Shown piece by piece: positions 45,484-55,041 of a stretch of DNA of 64,000 nt. The stretch is from Vibrio vulnificus NBRC 15645 = ATCC 27562 (GTDB lineage: Bacteria > Pseudomonadota > Gammaproteobacteria > Enterobacterales > Vibrionaceae), in the NCBI RefSeq assembly GCF_002224265.1, contig NZ_CP012881.1:930001-994000 (forward strand), written 5' to 3'. The notes under the pieces were generated by a model. The model saw nothing but the letters and a program-made list of their open reading frames with translations. It made no database searches and was not told the origin of the DNA. Each line of letters starts with the position of its first letter. Position 1 is the first letter of the stretch. The position numbers were made by a program, and so were the translations under genes.

Positions 45484-48039
45484 TTATCGGCCCCAGTTAT
45501 CTAACATGGTGGTTTCAATAAATAACGAGTCTTCTTTCGCTTGCGTTAAAATATCTTCATCAAACTCTGAGGTTTCAGGATTCAAGATGTCATCCAGTAA
45601 TGAGAGGTTCTCTAACACAACCACATAGTAGGGCGTATGGACAACTTCGCCACTTTCTAGTGTTGCCAAATAGTCTCTTTGCATAGCAAACAACTCTGGA
45701 AGGTGCTTCTCTGTCAGCATCACATTTTCACAAGATAAACACTTGTTGTATTGAGAGCAGGGCTTTCCCTTCACGTATAAAGATGACTTTTTGATAAAAT
45801 CAGGTGGATCAAATATGTTTTTGCAACCGCCAAGCGGAGTTTTCATGATAATCTGGCTTTCATCAAATTTTCGATGTTGGTGATAACTAGATTCGGGTTT
45901 ACCTGAATGAGCGGCATTATTATAAATATCTTCTATTGCTTTTCTTGCTTTTTCTTTTATAACCCTATCGAATTCTAATTTTTCTAGATAATTCATTGTC
46001 GTATAAATAGAAGAGTGCCCTAGCAGATATTGGATTTCTCTAAGCGAGACTCCTGCTTCAACTAACTCACTCACAAGCGTAGGCCTGAATCTAGTAGTGG
46101 TAAGCACCAAAGGCTCACCATCATCATTTTTTAACTGATATTCCTCGATTAGTTCTGAATACAGGCTAGACATAGAACTTTCATTCATCGCTTTGGGTAC
46201 TGTTTCAAAATTTATAAAAAGCCGCTTTGATAACTCAGGTGAGACGTATTCTCTCGCTTCACATGTCAAAAGAGCGACCTCATTAAATATGGTTTCAACA
46301 AATTGCTTTTGACTCACTGTCAACCATTGTAGATTGGCGTGGAATAGATCAAGATGTAACATCTTTTCACCTGTTGAGCGCTCTTTCCAGTAAGTAAGGC
46401 ACGGTTTATTTGTGAGCGGGTGATGCTCTTGGTAGTCATCCATATCAAGTTCTAAAATAGAGTTTAAATTCATACCCAATACTTGTGCCATTTTTAATAC
46501 ATATACGCCAACGGCACGCGTTGTAACTCTCCGATTTTTCACTCCCCAATCATCGTAGAGTTCAGGAAGAGAAAGCCTTCTTGTTGAAATAAAACTAATA
46601 AACTTTCCCTGTCCTTCAGTACGCTCTTTTGAATCGTAATAAGTGGGTATGCAGTTACAATCATCTTCAAAAATAATCCTTGCTTGGATTTTTGAATCAT
46701 TAAGATTAGCACTCTCTCTATCTAATTTTTGATATGGAGCTAACTTCTTCTTAGCTAACGCCATCTCTTCCTTTAGCATTTTACGTAACTGCTTTCTCTC
46801 ATTTGGCGAGTATGGCTTATATGCTATCGACTCTCTGACAATCTCAAATCCATCGGTGGTGTAATAATTGAAGTCAAAATTCCGAACTAATTTAAGTTTA
46901 TCTAGCGTCATTCTCGCGGATGACAAAATAGTGTTTGCCGATGATGTTGATAGCTCGGCATTACCAACTTTACCACCAAGGTATTCTTTGAAATCTCTTA
47001 AAGACCATGCTCCAATGCACTTATTCAGACCACTGTCTGAGGAGACTCCTTTACTTTCTAAAAAGTCACAGTAATGCTTATATCCGATGTAGTAATTGTC
47101 AATTCCTGATTTCGAAGTGGCTTTTAAAGACCCAACTGCAAAGGCATGTTGTACATCCCCGTAGTATCCATTTTCAGAGCTAAAGTCATCAATTGACACC
47201 AGTGGTTTATCTCGAAGTTTAAGGAATGCTGATATATTACTTTCTTCTTTATCTAAAGCTTTTTCTGCACGTATTTCATTACGCTCTTTTACTGATTTGT
47301 AATTAGTTTTTTTGAGTTCAGAGATCTCACTTGAGAATTTTTGAAATTCTGCCTGTAATAATGGAAGCATTACTCTCATGCGCTCTGGTGGGATAAGATG
47401 ACTAAAAGCCAATTTGTCAATAGCATTTCCCCACATTGGGAGTGCTAGTTTTTCTTCATCTGTTAAGCTATTTTTCCACTTAATAAAAATTCTCCGATTA
47501 TTAAGGTCATAACCGACAGAATGACTACTATCTTTAATTTGACTATATGGGAGAGAGACTTCGTATTTCAACAACAGTTGGTTAAGTTGACCTCTCAGAT
47601 CAAGTAAAGCAGGCTTATCGAGGATTTTTGGTTTACATGAAAACTTGTTTGCCAAATATGTTTTATTTATAAGCCCAAATTTATCAAAGTAACTATCTAG
47701 ATCTCCATTGACCAACTTTGATTTTCCAACCTTGTTTGTTAACTCTACACTCCACAATAGATCTGGATTAACTTTACAATCAGAGATAAAATCAAGCATT
47801 AATTTTTTTATTACTTCATCATCATCATTAAATAATACACCTAACCCCTTAAGCTCTTTTTCGATCTCAAGAATATCTTTTTTTAGATACCCCCGTAATT
47901 TGAAGTACTCAATTTCTGTATTAATAAAAAGGTCGCGCAAGTCAATTTTATTCCGACTGATGGGGACTATTTTCTTTTGGTCAACACTTAACCCTTGCCA
48001 CCATTCAATGAGAAGTTCCCTACATTCATCAATACTCAA
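45484..48039 (-). CDS. Tyrosine-recombinase-type protein with degenerate active site (851 aa)
   Basis: The C-terminal half has a recombinase fold signature, VLTTTRFRPTLVSELVEAG followed by LLGHSSIYTTMNYLE, which supplies Arg, His and the Tyr. But the His of HxxR is Thr, and the expected first Arg is not seen in the VLGMNLNSILELDMDD region. It may therefore be a non-catalytic partner. A Cys-rich stretch (KPCSQYNKCLSCEN) near residue 775 may bind zinc. The N-terminal ~280 residues are unassigned. It overlaps the 417-aa gene by 4 nt (ATGA). Confidence 0.72.
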   Translation of the reverse strand: MSIDECRELLIEWWQGLSVDQKKIVPISRNKIDLRDLFINTEIEYFKLRGYLKKDILEIEKELKGLGVLFNDDDEVIKKLMLDFISDCKVNPDLLWSVELTNKVGKSKLVNGDLDSYFDKFGLINKTYLANKFSCKPKILDKPALLDLRGQLNQLLLKYEVSLPYSQIKDSSHSVGYDLNNRRIFIKWKNSLTDEEKLALPMWGNAIDKLAFSHLIPPERMRVMLPLLQAEFQKFSSEISELKKTNYKSVKERNEIRAEKALDKEESNISAFLKLRDKPLVSIDDFSSENGYYGDVQHAFAVGSLKATSKSGIDNYYIGYKHYCDFLESKGVSSDSGLNKCIGAWSLRDFKEYLGGKVGNAELSTSSANTILSSARMTLDKLKLVRNFDFNYYTTDGFEIVRESIAYKPYSPNERKQLRKMLKEEMALAKKKLAPYQKLDRESANLNDSKIQARIIFEDDCNCIPTYYDSKERTEGQGKFISFISTRRLSLPELYDDWGVKNRRVTTRAVGVYVLKMAQVLGMNLNSILELDMDDYQEHHPLTNKPCLTYWKERSTGEKMLHLDLFHANLQWLTVSQKQFVETIFNEVALLTCEAREYVSPELSKRLFINFETVPKAMNESSMSSLYSELIEEYQLKNDDGEPLVLTTTRFRPTLVSELVEAGVSLREIQYLLGHSSIYTTMNYLEKLEFDRVIKEKARKAIEDIYNNAAHSGKPESSYHQHRKFDESQIIMKTPLGGCKNIFDPPDFIKKSSLYVKGKPCSQYNKCLSCENVMLTEKHLPELFAMQRDYLATLESGEVVHTPYYVVVLENLSLLDDILNPETSEFDEDILTQAKEDSLFIETTMLDNWGR

Positions 48040-49289
48040 CTCAAGCCCCCTTTATTCGTTCTAGTCCGTTTTTTTAGTTTTTCCATCAGTTGGTATCTTT
48101 TCAAAGCTATACCATTGCTATCCAAGAATCGTTCCCAGACTCCAACAGGAATTTTTGTATATTTTTGTGTTGTATCTAGTGACTTATGCCCAAGGCATTG
48201 TTGAAGCAATAACAGCCTATCAAGCTGCGTCTTACCTAAGTCTTCGGAGTTGAGAAGCATTGCTCCAAAACCATGTCTAATCTTATGTGGTGACAATGGA
48301 TCTTTAATTAGCCCAAGCTTTAAAGCTCTTTTAGATAGCTTAGTGATTAACTTGCTGACTGACCTTTCATTATAAGGATTACCATTTTGATTTAGAAAGG
48401 CAGGCATGGGGACCTTGCCCCATTTTCGTTTGTGCTTTCTATATTCGAGACTTGAGTTATATTTTTGGACTCTATTGAGAGTTTCTTTTGTAATAACCGT
48501 ATATCGATATTTAGATTCTCTAGCACGCCCCTTGTTGCCTTTAATTTCCATCGCGACATATTGGCTAGATATTTGAAAGGTCTCACTATCTACAATTACA
48601 CTCTGTCGATATGCTCTGGATAGTTTCAAGATATCTTCGTGAAGAATATCTTTAACTTCTGCTCGGCGTACACCAGAGTCATATAAGAATTGGATGAGAC
48701 ACCTTTCACTTTCATGATTAGAAACAAGAATCAAAGCCTCTATATCTAAGAACTGTGCAGGCTTAATTAATGATTCTTTAGCCGTAACGGATAGGCTTCC
48801 ATTTTTATAAGGATCTTCTTCTCTAATGAGCTTGTAGCCAGTGGGGGGGGCACACAAAAAATGAGAGAAAAACTTTCCATACGTAGCGTCTCTATTGGAT
48901 ATGGTGCTCCCCATTAAGGCATGCTTAACTGACTCGTCTTTATTTTTATCGTTTCTACAGTATTTAAAGTACTTCTGAATTTCATTGGTGTGTACTGTCA
49001 ACAGACAATCATCGCGTTTGGAACCGATGTGGTTCTTATCATACGTTGTCAGGTACTTGACCAAATAGAGCAAGTTATTTGCGTAAGTTATTACGGATTT
49101 ATCACTATGGTTATACCTATAGTATGTTAGGAAATCAGAGATAAGTGGCAACAATTCCATTTGGTCATTGAAAACGGCTACCCCTTCTTCCAGAAAAAGG
49201 ACATTGGGATACATATCACTGCTTTCATGAGCAACAGAGGTTGATGTATCAATCTTCCCACCAGAAGAAATTATAACTGCCTTATCCAT
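48036..49289 (-). CDS. Site-specific tyrosine recombinase (417 aa), first of the operon
   Basis: A phage-integrase-family recombinase with a SAM-like core-binding domain (about residues 45-165) and a catalytic domain. All catalytic positions are present: Arg in YDSGVRRAEVKD, HKIRHGFG (HxxR), LGHKSLDTTQKYT (His and nucleophile Tyr). It would cut and rejoin the island ends. The gene starts about 150 bp inside the right end of the island, as integrase genes usually do, and leads an operon with the 851-, 687- and 157-aa genes. Confidence 0.88.
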   Translation of the reverse strand: MDKAVIISSGGKIDTSTSVAHESSDMYPNVLFLEEGVAVFNDQMELLPLISDFLTYYRYNHSDKSVITYANNLLYLVKYLTTYDKNHIGSKRDDCLLTVHTNEIQKYFKYCRNDKNKDESVKHALMGSTISNRDATYGKFFSHFLCAPPTGYKLIREEDPYKNGSLSVTAKESLIKPAQFLDIEALILVSNHESERCLIQFLYDSGVRRAEVKDILHEDILKLSRAYRQSVIVDSETFQISSQYVAMEIKGNKGRARESKYRYTVITKETLNRVQKYNSSLEYRKHKRKWGKVPMPAFLNQNGNPYNERSVSKLITKLSKRALKLGLIKDPLSPHKIRHGFGAMLLNSEDLGKTQLDRLLLLQQCLGHKSLDTTQKYTKIPVGVWERFLDSNGIALKRYQLMEKLKKRTRTNKGGLS

Positions 49290-49301
49290 AAACCCTCGAA
49301 C

Positions 49302-49415
49302 TGTGCATTGATAATCAGATTAACCTTTACTGATAACGTATTGTGCAACTTAAACATAGCACAATAATTTCATATGCAACTAGGCTGGAGGGTTTTGTTT
49401 ATTATTGATTGTGCA
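49302..49415. repeat. Right-end TGTGCA repeats of the island
   Basis: TGTGCA occurs at 49302-49307, 49342-49347 and 49410-49415, with a variant TAGCACAATA at 49357-49366. The same hexamer clusters at the left end. They lie between the integrase start and the thyA junction, where recombinase arm or core sites and the operon promoter are expected. Confidence 0.6.
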
Positions 49416-49429
49416 TTTTGTGATAAGGG

Positions 49430-49993
49430 TTATAAAAGAGGCACGTCACACGAACGTTGTGTGCTGTTGAGGTATAACGTATCACCCAGCAGTGAGAAGT
49501 GATGGCTGTACATGCAAGGGCGCAAGCAGCCCATATGAAATTCACCTGGGTTATAGAAATTGAGGATCTCACCGCGATCGTCTACTCCGCACGTCAGGTC
49601 ATCGACAATTTTACGCAATTGGTCGATATGGCCACCGTCAGGTTTTGCCCAAGCACGACCTTGCACGCCGTAGACACGCCCCATGTCATCTTCGCCTTTG
49701 CGATATGGGTTATTCAACCAAGCGTCATTGAGATTGGCGTTCGCATCCCAGGTTTTCGTGCCTAACTTGCGAAAATCTTCCGCATTATCATAGCCTCGAA
49801 TGTAGCCAAGCAACTCTGCAACTGCCGCCTTCCAGAAACTCTTACGCGTGGTAACCAAAGGAAACTGATTGTTGGCAACATCGTAGGTTAAATCCGCGTT
49901 TATCACAGTAAGGCAGCGCTTACCGGTGCGTTCATTTTCAACCCAGTGCCCTTCATCAACGATGCGATGGCACAATTCTAAATATTGTTTCAC
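49430..49993 (-). pseudogene. thyA: Native thymidylate synthase gene, 5' fragment (cut by island)
   Basis: 187 codons: 186 of ThyA ([12 protein letters not shown] ... [10 protein letters not shown]) and one island-encoded Leu before a stop. It retains the catalytic cysteine ([10 protein letters not shown]) but lacks the C-terminal third needed for folate and dUMP binding, so no activity is expected. It starts 9 bp after lgt and keeps the lgt-thyA operon arrangement, so it is still transcribed and a truncated protein may be made. Confidence 0.93.
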
Positions 49994-50002
49994 TTCAATT
50001 CC

Positions 50003-50818
50003 TTACTTCACGGTTACTTTGTCTTGATAGTGGCCACGTTTATAAGCCCAAGCCATCAGTGCCAATCCACCAATAATCATCGGTGACGACAAGATCTGTC
50101 CCATTGAAATGAAACCACCAAACAGACCTAGTTGCGCATCCGGCTCACGCACGTATTCAACGAGGAAACGGAATGTACCATAACCAGCAAGGAATAAACC
50201 AGATACGGATCCTAAAGGTCTCGGTTTGCGGATAAACCAGTTGAGGATAAAGAACAGCACCACACCTTCTAATGCCATCTCATACAATTGCGAAGGGTGG
50301 CGTGGTAGTGGTCCGCCTGTTGGGAACACCATCGCCCAAGGCACATCGGTTACTCTGCCCCAAAGTTCGCCATTCATAAAATTGCCTAAACGCCCTACCC
50401 CTAAACCAAATGGCACTAACGGAGCAACGAAATCTGCCACTCCGAAGAAAGTTCGGCCATTTTTCTTCGCGTACCAGAGCATCGCCGTAATGACACCCAG
50501 CAAGCCGCCATGGAAAGACATGCCACCAGTCCAGACTTTAAACAGATAAATCGGATCGGCGAGGAAAAGATCGAAGTTATAGAACAGCACGTATCCAATA
50601 CGACCACCAAGCACAACGCCAAGAAATCCAGCGAACAGCAAATCCGAAACTTGTTCACGCGTCCAGCCACTGCCCGGTTTGTCTGCTCGGCGGTTGGCAA
50701 GCCACATCGCAAACAAAAAACCAAATAGATACATCAACCCGTACCAACGAACAGAGATGGGTCCTATCGAGAAAAAGACGGGGTCGATATTAGGAAAAGG
50801 CAGGTAACCCTGAGACAT
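50003..50818 (-). CDS. lgt: Prolipoprotein diacylglyceryl transferase
   Basis: This 271-aa inner-membrane enzyme transfers diacylglycerol from phosphatidylglycerol to the lipobox cysteine, the step before LspA. About seven transmembrane helices are present, with the family signature [14 protein letters not shown] at residues ~140-153 and the SFHGGLLG motif at ~100. lgt directly upstream of thyA is the standard gammaproteobacterial order. Confidence 0.96.
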   Translation of the reverse strand: MSQGYLPFPNIDPVFFSIGPISVRWYGLMYLFGFLFAMWLANRRADKPGSGWTREQVSDLLFAGFLGVVLGGRIGYVLFYNFDLFLADPIYLFKVWTGGMSFHGGLLGVITAMLWYAKKNGRTFFGVADFVAPLVPFGLGVGRLGNFMNGELWGRVTDVPWAMVFPTGGPLPRHPSQLYEMALEGVVLFFILNWFIRKPRPLGSVSGLFLAGYGTFRFLVEYVREPDAQLGLFGGFISMGQILSSPMIIGGLALMAWAYKRGHYQDKVTVK

Positions 50819-50857
50819 AATGAAGTACTCTTAATCATCAACTTTGAAATAACGCGG

Positions 50858-51649
50858 CTAGACTAACATGCTGAGCGCGACAAACATTAAAAATAACGCA
50901 AAGATTTTTTTCAGCTTTGCCGTTGGAAGCGTGGTGGCCCAACGAGCACCAATTCGAGTGGTGAGCATTGAGGTGCCAGCAATCGCCAACAGGGCTGGTA
51001 GATAAACATAGCCCACACTGTAATCAGGTAATGACGCGACACTGTAGCCATGCAGGATGAATCCCGTCATCCCCGCTATCGCAATCACACAGCCGCATAC
51101 CGATGAGGATCCGACAGCTTTGCGCATTTCAACGCCGTGTCGGTTAAGAAACGGTACCGATAAAGAACCGCCACCGATCCCTGCTAAACTCGATACCACA
51201 CCGATACCTGTACCATACAGCATAGTGACTGGGCTGCTTGGCATTGCGCGGGTTGTCGTCACTCGAATCGAGCGGAACATCTGCAGTGCCAAGAATAAAA
51301 CGATAACCCCAAAGACTCTCGGCAAATATTGGGTTGGGATCCATTCGGCGATATTCGCTCCGACAAATCCACCAATCACCACGCCCGGCATCAGCCACTT
51401 CACGACGAAGATATCCACGTTGCCCAATTTGAGATGATTCAACGCTGAAGAGCCCGAAGTGACAATAATACTGGCCAAAGACGTTGCTAACGCCATATGC
51501 ATGCTCAATTCAGCGGGAATACCAGCCCACGGCAATAAGTAAAGCAACGCGGGCACTACGATCAAACCACCACCTATGCCTAATAACCCTGCCATCACGC
51601 CAACAAACGCACCCAGCACCAACAACACACTCAATAATTCAAACGTCAC
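50858..51649 (-). CDS. TauE/SafE-family sulfite or anion exporter permease
   Basis: 263 aa, about eight transmembrane helices, two repeated halves marked by GLLGIGGGLIVVPALL and SLAGIGGGSLSVPFL, the TauE/TSUP signature. Substrate is probably a sulfur-containing anion but cannot be read from sequence. It lies 6 bp after ptsP and 39 bp before lgt on the same strand. Confidence 0.9.
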   Translation of the reverse strand: MTFELLSVLLVLGAFVGVMAGLLGIGGGLIVVPALLYLLPWAGIPAELSMHMALATSLASIIVTSGSSALNHLKLGNVDIFVVKWLMPGVVIGGFVGANIAEWIPTQYLPRVFGVIVLFLALQMFRSIRVTTTRAMPSSPVTMLYGTGIGVVSSLAGIGGGSLSVPFLNRHGVEMRKAVGSSSVCGCVIAIAGMTGFILHGYSVASLPDYSVGYVYLPALLAIAGTSMLTTRIGARWATTLPTAKLKKIFALFLMFVALSMLV

Positions 51650-51655
51650 AACAAC

Positions 51656-53902
51656 CTACTTCTTACCTGCGCGGATAAAACCGGCAAAATCATGATTAAT
51701 AAAATAATCCCGCATCAACTGGTGAATATCCTTGCCATAAGAAAGCGACAAAGCTTGTTGAGATAAGGCTTGTAAATCGCTCAATTGGCTATGGCGAATC
51801 AAATATTTGATCCGCGCGACGTTTGAGGTGTTCATGCTCAAACTGCGGTAACCCAAACCAAGCAGAAGTAATGCGCCAAATGGGTCTCCCGCTAACTCGC
51901 CACAAATACAAACGGGTAAGTGGTATTGTCCACACTGCTGGTAAATCTGCTGCAGGGCTTGCAAGACCGCTGGGTGCAACGATTCATAGACATCAGAAAC
52001 CCGTGCGTTGTTCCGATCCACAGCCAATAAATATTGCGTTAAGTCGTTTGTCCCCACCGAGACAAAATCCACGCGCTGAGCAATCGATGGAATCAAATAG
52101 ACCATCGAGGGAACTTCAATCATCACGCCAATCTGTGGCATCACGACGCGTTCATCAAGCAACACGACCTCATGATAAGCTTGCTGAATCAAACGAATGG
52201 CGTCATCAAGCTCTCCGACACCAGAAATCATCGGCAAGAGAATGCTCAAATTGCCATACTCAGCACTGGCTCGTAACATCGCCCGTAACTGGATAAGAAA
52301 GATGTCTGGATGATCTAAGGTAAAACGGATCCCACGCCAGCCTAAAAAGGGGTTATCCTCTTCAATAGGCAAGTAAGGCAGCGGTTTATCACCGCCAATA
52401 TCTAAGGTGCGCATCACCACACGCTGCTGAGGGTAACTACTCAAAATAGCGCGATATTGCTGATATTGCTCATCCTCAGAAGGAAAACGATGTTGCAAGA
52501 GAAAAGCAATTTCAGTGCGATACAATCCCACACCATCTACACCAGCGTTGATCGCGATATTACTGTCGGCACTCAAGCCTGCGTTGAGTAATACCTCTAC
52601 GTCGACGTCATCCTGAGTTTTCGCAGGCAGCGCAAGCTCCTTGTTCACCATCGCGAACAATTCACTCTCTTCCGTTACAAGGCTGCGGTACTCACGCAAA
52701 ATCTGGCGATTAGGCTGAATATAAATCTCACCGGAGTAGCCATCGACGATCCCCTGCTTGCCATGCACCTCTTCCAGATTCAGGCTCGCTCCCATGACAG
52801 CGGGCACCCCTAGCGCTCTGGATAAAATCGCAGCGTGGGAGTTCGCCGCGCCTTCTAATGCCACCACTGCCAACAGGTATTTTTTCGGTACTGACGCCAA
52901 AAGTGAAGCGGTGAGTTCATTGGCAACCAGAATTACCGGTCGCTCAATTCTTGGCTGCTCTTGCTCACTGTTGTGTAAAAAGAACAATAAACGCTGGCCC
53001 AACTCACGAATGTCATGCGCTCGCTCTCTCAGGTAAACATCTGACATTCGCGCAAAACGACTGGAATAACTTTCGACCACTTGACGCAATGCCCAGTCCG
53101 CGCGATCTCCTCGCTCCACGTGCTTTTTCAAGTCTGTGCGTAACATAGGATCGTTCAGCAAGTGCGTGAAGAGATCAAATATGGCGAGCGCATCTTTATT
53201 GATTTCACTGTCGAACTTTTTGCGCATACGGCGAAAATCCGCCAACGCAGCTTCAATTGCAACGGCGAGCCACTCTTGCTCTCGCTCTTTATCGAGTGTC
53301 GAGGCAGGGCACACCTCCGACAATATCGGTTGTGAATTGTCATACCAAAACTCACCAATTGCGACCCCACTTGAAGCGGCAATACCCTGCACTGCAGCAG
53401 GTTTAGATGCCAATGACCAATGGCCAAGACTTTGTGCATGCGCAATGATGACGGCTAACTGAGCGGATAAAGTGACTAGGAAGGATTCTTCCATCTCGCT
53501 GAAAAGTCGTGGTGTTTTCTGCTGGATAACCAGTACGCCCAATACTTTTTTACGATGGATGATCGGCGCGCCTAAAAACGAGTGATACGTTTCTTCGCCT
53601 AACTGAGGAAAATATTTGAATGCGGGATGCTTCGAGGCTTCGGCTAAGTTAAGAGGCTCGGCGCTGCGTTTCACTAAGCCAACCAAGCCCTCTTCAAACT
53701 GGATGTGAATACTGTCGCCATGAAAAGTCAGGCCTTGCGTTGCCATTAACTCTAGCCGTTGCCTTTCTTCATTCGCCAGATAAATCGTGCAACACTCTGT
53801 GCTCAATGCTGTACAAGTTTCTCGTACCAATGTATTCAATGCTTGGTGAACATCCTCGACACGAGAAACTTTTTCAACTATCTCCCTGAGTTGACTCAGC
53901 AT
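51656..53902 (-). CDS. ptsP: Phosphoenolpyruvate-protein phosphotransferase PtsP (EI-Ntr)
   Basis: 748 aa. An N-terminal GAF domain (about residues 15-160), then an Enzyme I unit: PEP-utilising mobile domain with active His in GAANSHAAILSRALG, and a C-terminal PEP-binding barrel with CICGELAGDP. PtsP starts the nitrogen phosphotransferase chain by phosphorylating NPr. It follows rppH by 2 bp, the usual order, indicating an operon. Confidence 0.95.
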   Translation of the reverse strand: MLSQLREIVEKVSRVEDVHQALNTLVRETCTALSTECCTIYLANEERQRLELMATQGLTFHGDSIHIQFEEGLVGLVKRSAEPLNLAEASKHPAFKYFPQLGEETYHSFLGAPIIHRKKVLGVLVIQQKTPRLFSEMEESFLVTLSAQLAVIIAHAQSLGHWSLASKPAAVQGIAASSGVAIGEFWYDNSQPILSEVCPASTLDKEREQEWLAVAIEAALADFRRMRKKFDSEINKDALAIFDLFTHLLNDPMLRTDLKKHVERGDRADWALRQVVESYSSRFARMSDVYLRERAHDIRELGQRLLFFLHNSEQEQPRIERPVILVANELTASLLASVPKKYLLAVVALEGAANSHAAILSRALGVPAVMGASLNLEEVHGKQGIVDGYSGEIYIQPNRQILREYRSLVTEESELFAMVNKELALPAKTQDDVDVEVLLNAGLSADSNIAINAGVDGVGLYRTEIAFLLQHRFPSEDEQYQQYRAILSSYPQQRVVMRTLDIGGDKPLPYLPIEEDNPFLGWRGIRFTLDHPDIFLIQLRAMLRASAEYGNLSILLPMISGVGELDDAIRLIQQAYHEVVLLDERVVMPQIGVMIEVPSMVYLIPSIAQRVDFVSVGTNDLTQYLLAVDRNNARVSDVYESLHPAVLQALQQIYQQCGQYHLPVCICGELAGDPFGALLLLGLGYRSLSMNTSNVARIKYLIRHSQLSDLQALSQQALSLSYGKDIHQLMRDYFINHDFAGFIRAGKK

Positions 53903-53904
53903 GG

Positions 53905-54423
53905 TTACCCTCTTCGTTTAACTTTTTTACCTTTCAATTTACGTTCGCGAAAAGGCATGGCTAACGATGCAAATTCCTTCATCGCTCGGCGATAAACGTC
54001 TCGCTTAAATGAAACCACCTGACGTACAGGATACCAATAGCTAACCCAACGCCAACCATCAAATTCAGGAGAGCTACCTTTTTGCATATTGATCTTGGAT
54101 TCATCGCACTCAAGACGCAAAAGGAACCATTTCTGCTTTTGGCCGATACAAACAGGCTTAGAGTCCCAACGAACCAGTCTTTTTGGTAGTTTATATCTTA
54201 ACCAATGACGACTGCTCGCAATGATCTTAACGTCTTTGTGCGTTAGACCGACTTCTTCATACAACTCTCGAAACATTGCTTGTTCCGGAGTCTCACCATC
54301 ATCAATCCCCCCTTGAGGAAATTGCCAAGAGTGTTGCCCGTATCGCTTAGCCCAGAAGACCTGACCATGGTTATTACAAATCACTATACCAACATTTAGC
54401 CGGTAACCATCGCCATCTATCAC
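53905..54423 (-). CDS. rppH: RNA pyrophosphohydrolase RppH (Nudix)
   Basis: 172 aa. Removes pyrophosphate from 5' ends of mRNA, triggering RNase E decay. The Nudix box is complete: [11 protein letters not shown] then REL-YEEVG. The N-terminus [15 protein letters not shown] matches the family, and the C-terminal basic tail is present. It leads the rppH-ptsP operon and is divergent from mutH. Confidence 0.96.
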   Translation of the reverse strand: MIDGDGYRLNVGIVICNNHGQVFWAKRYGQHSWQFPQGGIDDGETPEQAMFRELYEEVGLTHKDVKIIASSRHWLRYKLPKRLVRWDSKPVCIGQKQKWFLLRLECDESKINMQKGSSPEFDGWRWVSYWYPVRQVVSFKRDVYRRAMKEFASLAMPFRERKLKGKKVKRRG

Positions 54424-55041
54424 TGGCTAACCTCTAAGATAAGTTTTTTATTACAGTGATTTTTCCACATATCCCCAACAGTAGCAAACTTACTGATGTG
54501 ATATAGCTAAGATTTATCGTGTTTCAGACCCAATTGAATAACTTTTCAGCACAAAAACAGTTATCAACACAAGTTTGAGACACAGCCCACATTTATTCAC
54601 CTTTTCTGTGAATAACTTTGTGAAGAATAACTTATTTTCGTCAATGACAGATTCATCATCAATCCATGACAAACACGTCCCCTTTCCAAAAATAAAAAAT
54701 AGCTTTTAATATTCAATAAATTAAAAACACAAATCAGTTCCACCAGCAAATTAAACCTTGATGATCTTTTGACCACAAACAGATCGGTCAAAGATCATAC
54801 AATGCTTATTTTATCCACACACAAAGTTTTTAAATTGACTAACATCACCAAAAATCAAGCAAAATATCACTTACCACATACTGTTTATTGATCCATGATT
54901 TTACTTTTTACCTTAGAGAGCGCTCTATTCTGTGGATAACTTATTAATAGATCAAAACACCAGCAATGATGATCCTTGATCGTATCGCTTCGATCCGATT
55001 CTTTGTTACCATATCGCTTTCCCATTATTACGGCCTTGGTT
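54424..55041. promoter_or_regulatory. DnaA-box cluster between rppH and mutH (candidate DARS2-like site)
   Basis: 618 bp without a gene, very AT-rich. Consensus DnaA boxes: TTTTCCACA 54461-54469, TGTGAATAA 54607-54615 (reverse), TTATCCACA 54811-54819 and TGTGGATAA 54931-54939 (reverse). Near matches are TTATCAACA 54561 and TTATTCACC 54593. Eight GATC sites occur in 54763-54995, including an imperfect dyad ATGATCTTTTGACC / GGTCAAAGATCAT at 54761-54797. In E. coli the DnaA-reactivating sequence DARS2 lies next to mutH, so a chromosome-replication regulatory site is the best reading. It is not oriC: dnaA, mnmG and other origin genes are absent. Confidence 0.6.

Larger units (their letters stand above)
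27874..49437. mobile_element. Genomic island inserted in thyA (Tn554/GMT-like, about 21.6 kb)
   Basis: Joining the two thyA pieces at 27873 and about 49438 restores a continuous ThyA frame, so everything between is inserted DNA. The exact edge is uncertain by a few bases. The right end encodes three tyrosine-recombinase-type proteins and a coiled-coil protein in one operon; TTTATA occurs at both junctions and TGTGCA repeats cluster at both ends. Cargo genes are AT-rich and mostly unrecognised, and include a SIR2-NTPase and a probable nuclease. The island supplies a whole thyA in the opposite orientation. No tRNA gene or long direct repeat is involved. The architecture resembles Tn554 and Gamma-Mobile-Trio islands of Vibrio; a direct match is not verified. 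Confidence 0.92.

Noticed and set aside
27874..49437. CRISPR array, tRNA-associated integration or conjugation genes in the island
   Set aside because: No regularly spaced repeats, no tRNA-like ends and no relaxase or mating-pair genes were seen; integration is into thyA.
54424..55041. A replication origin (oriC or oriCII)
   Set aside because: DnaA boxes are present but there is no dnaA, mnmG, parAB or rctB nearby and no 13-mer array; a DARS-type site fits the neighbourhood better.
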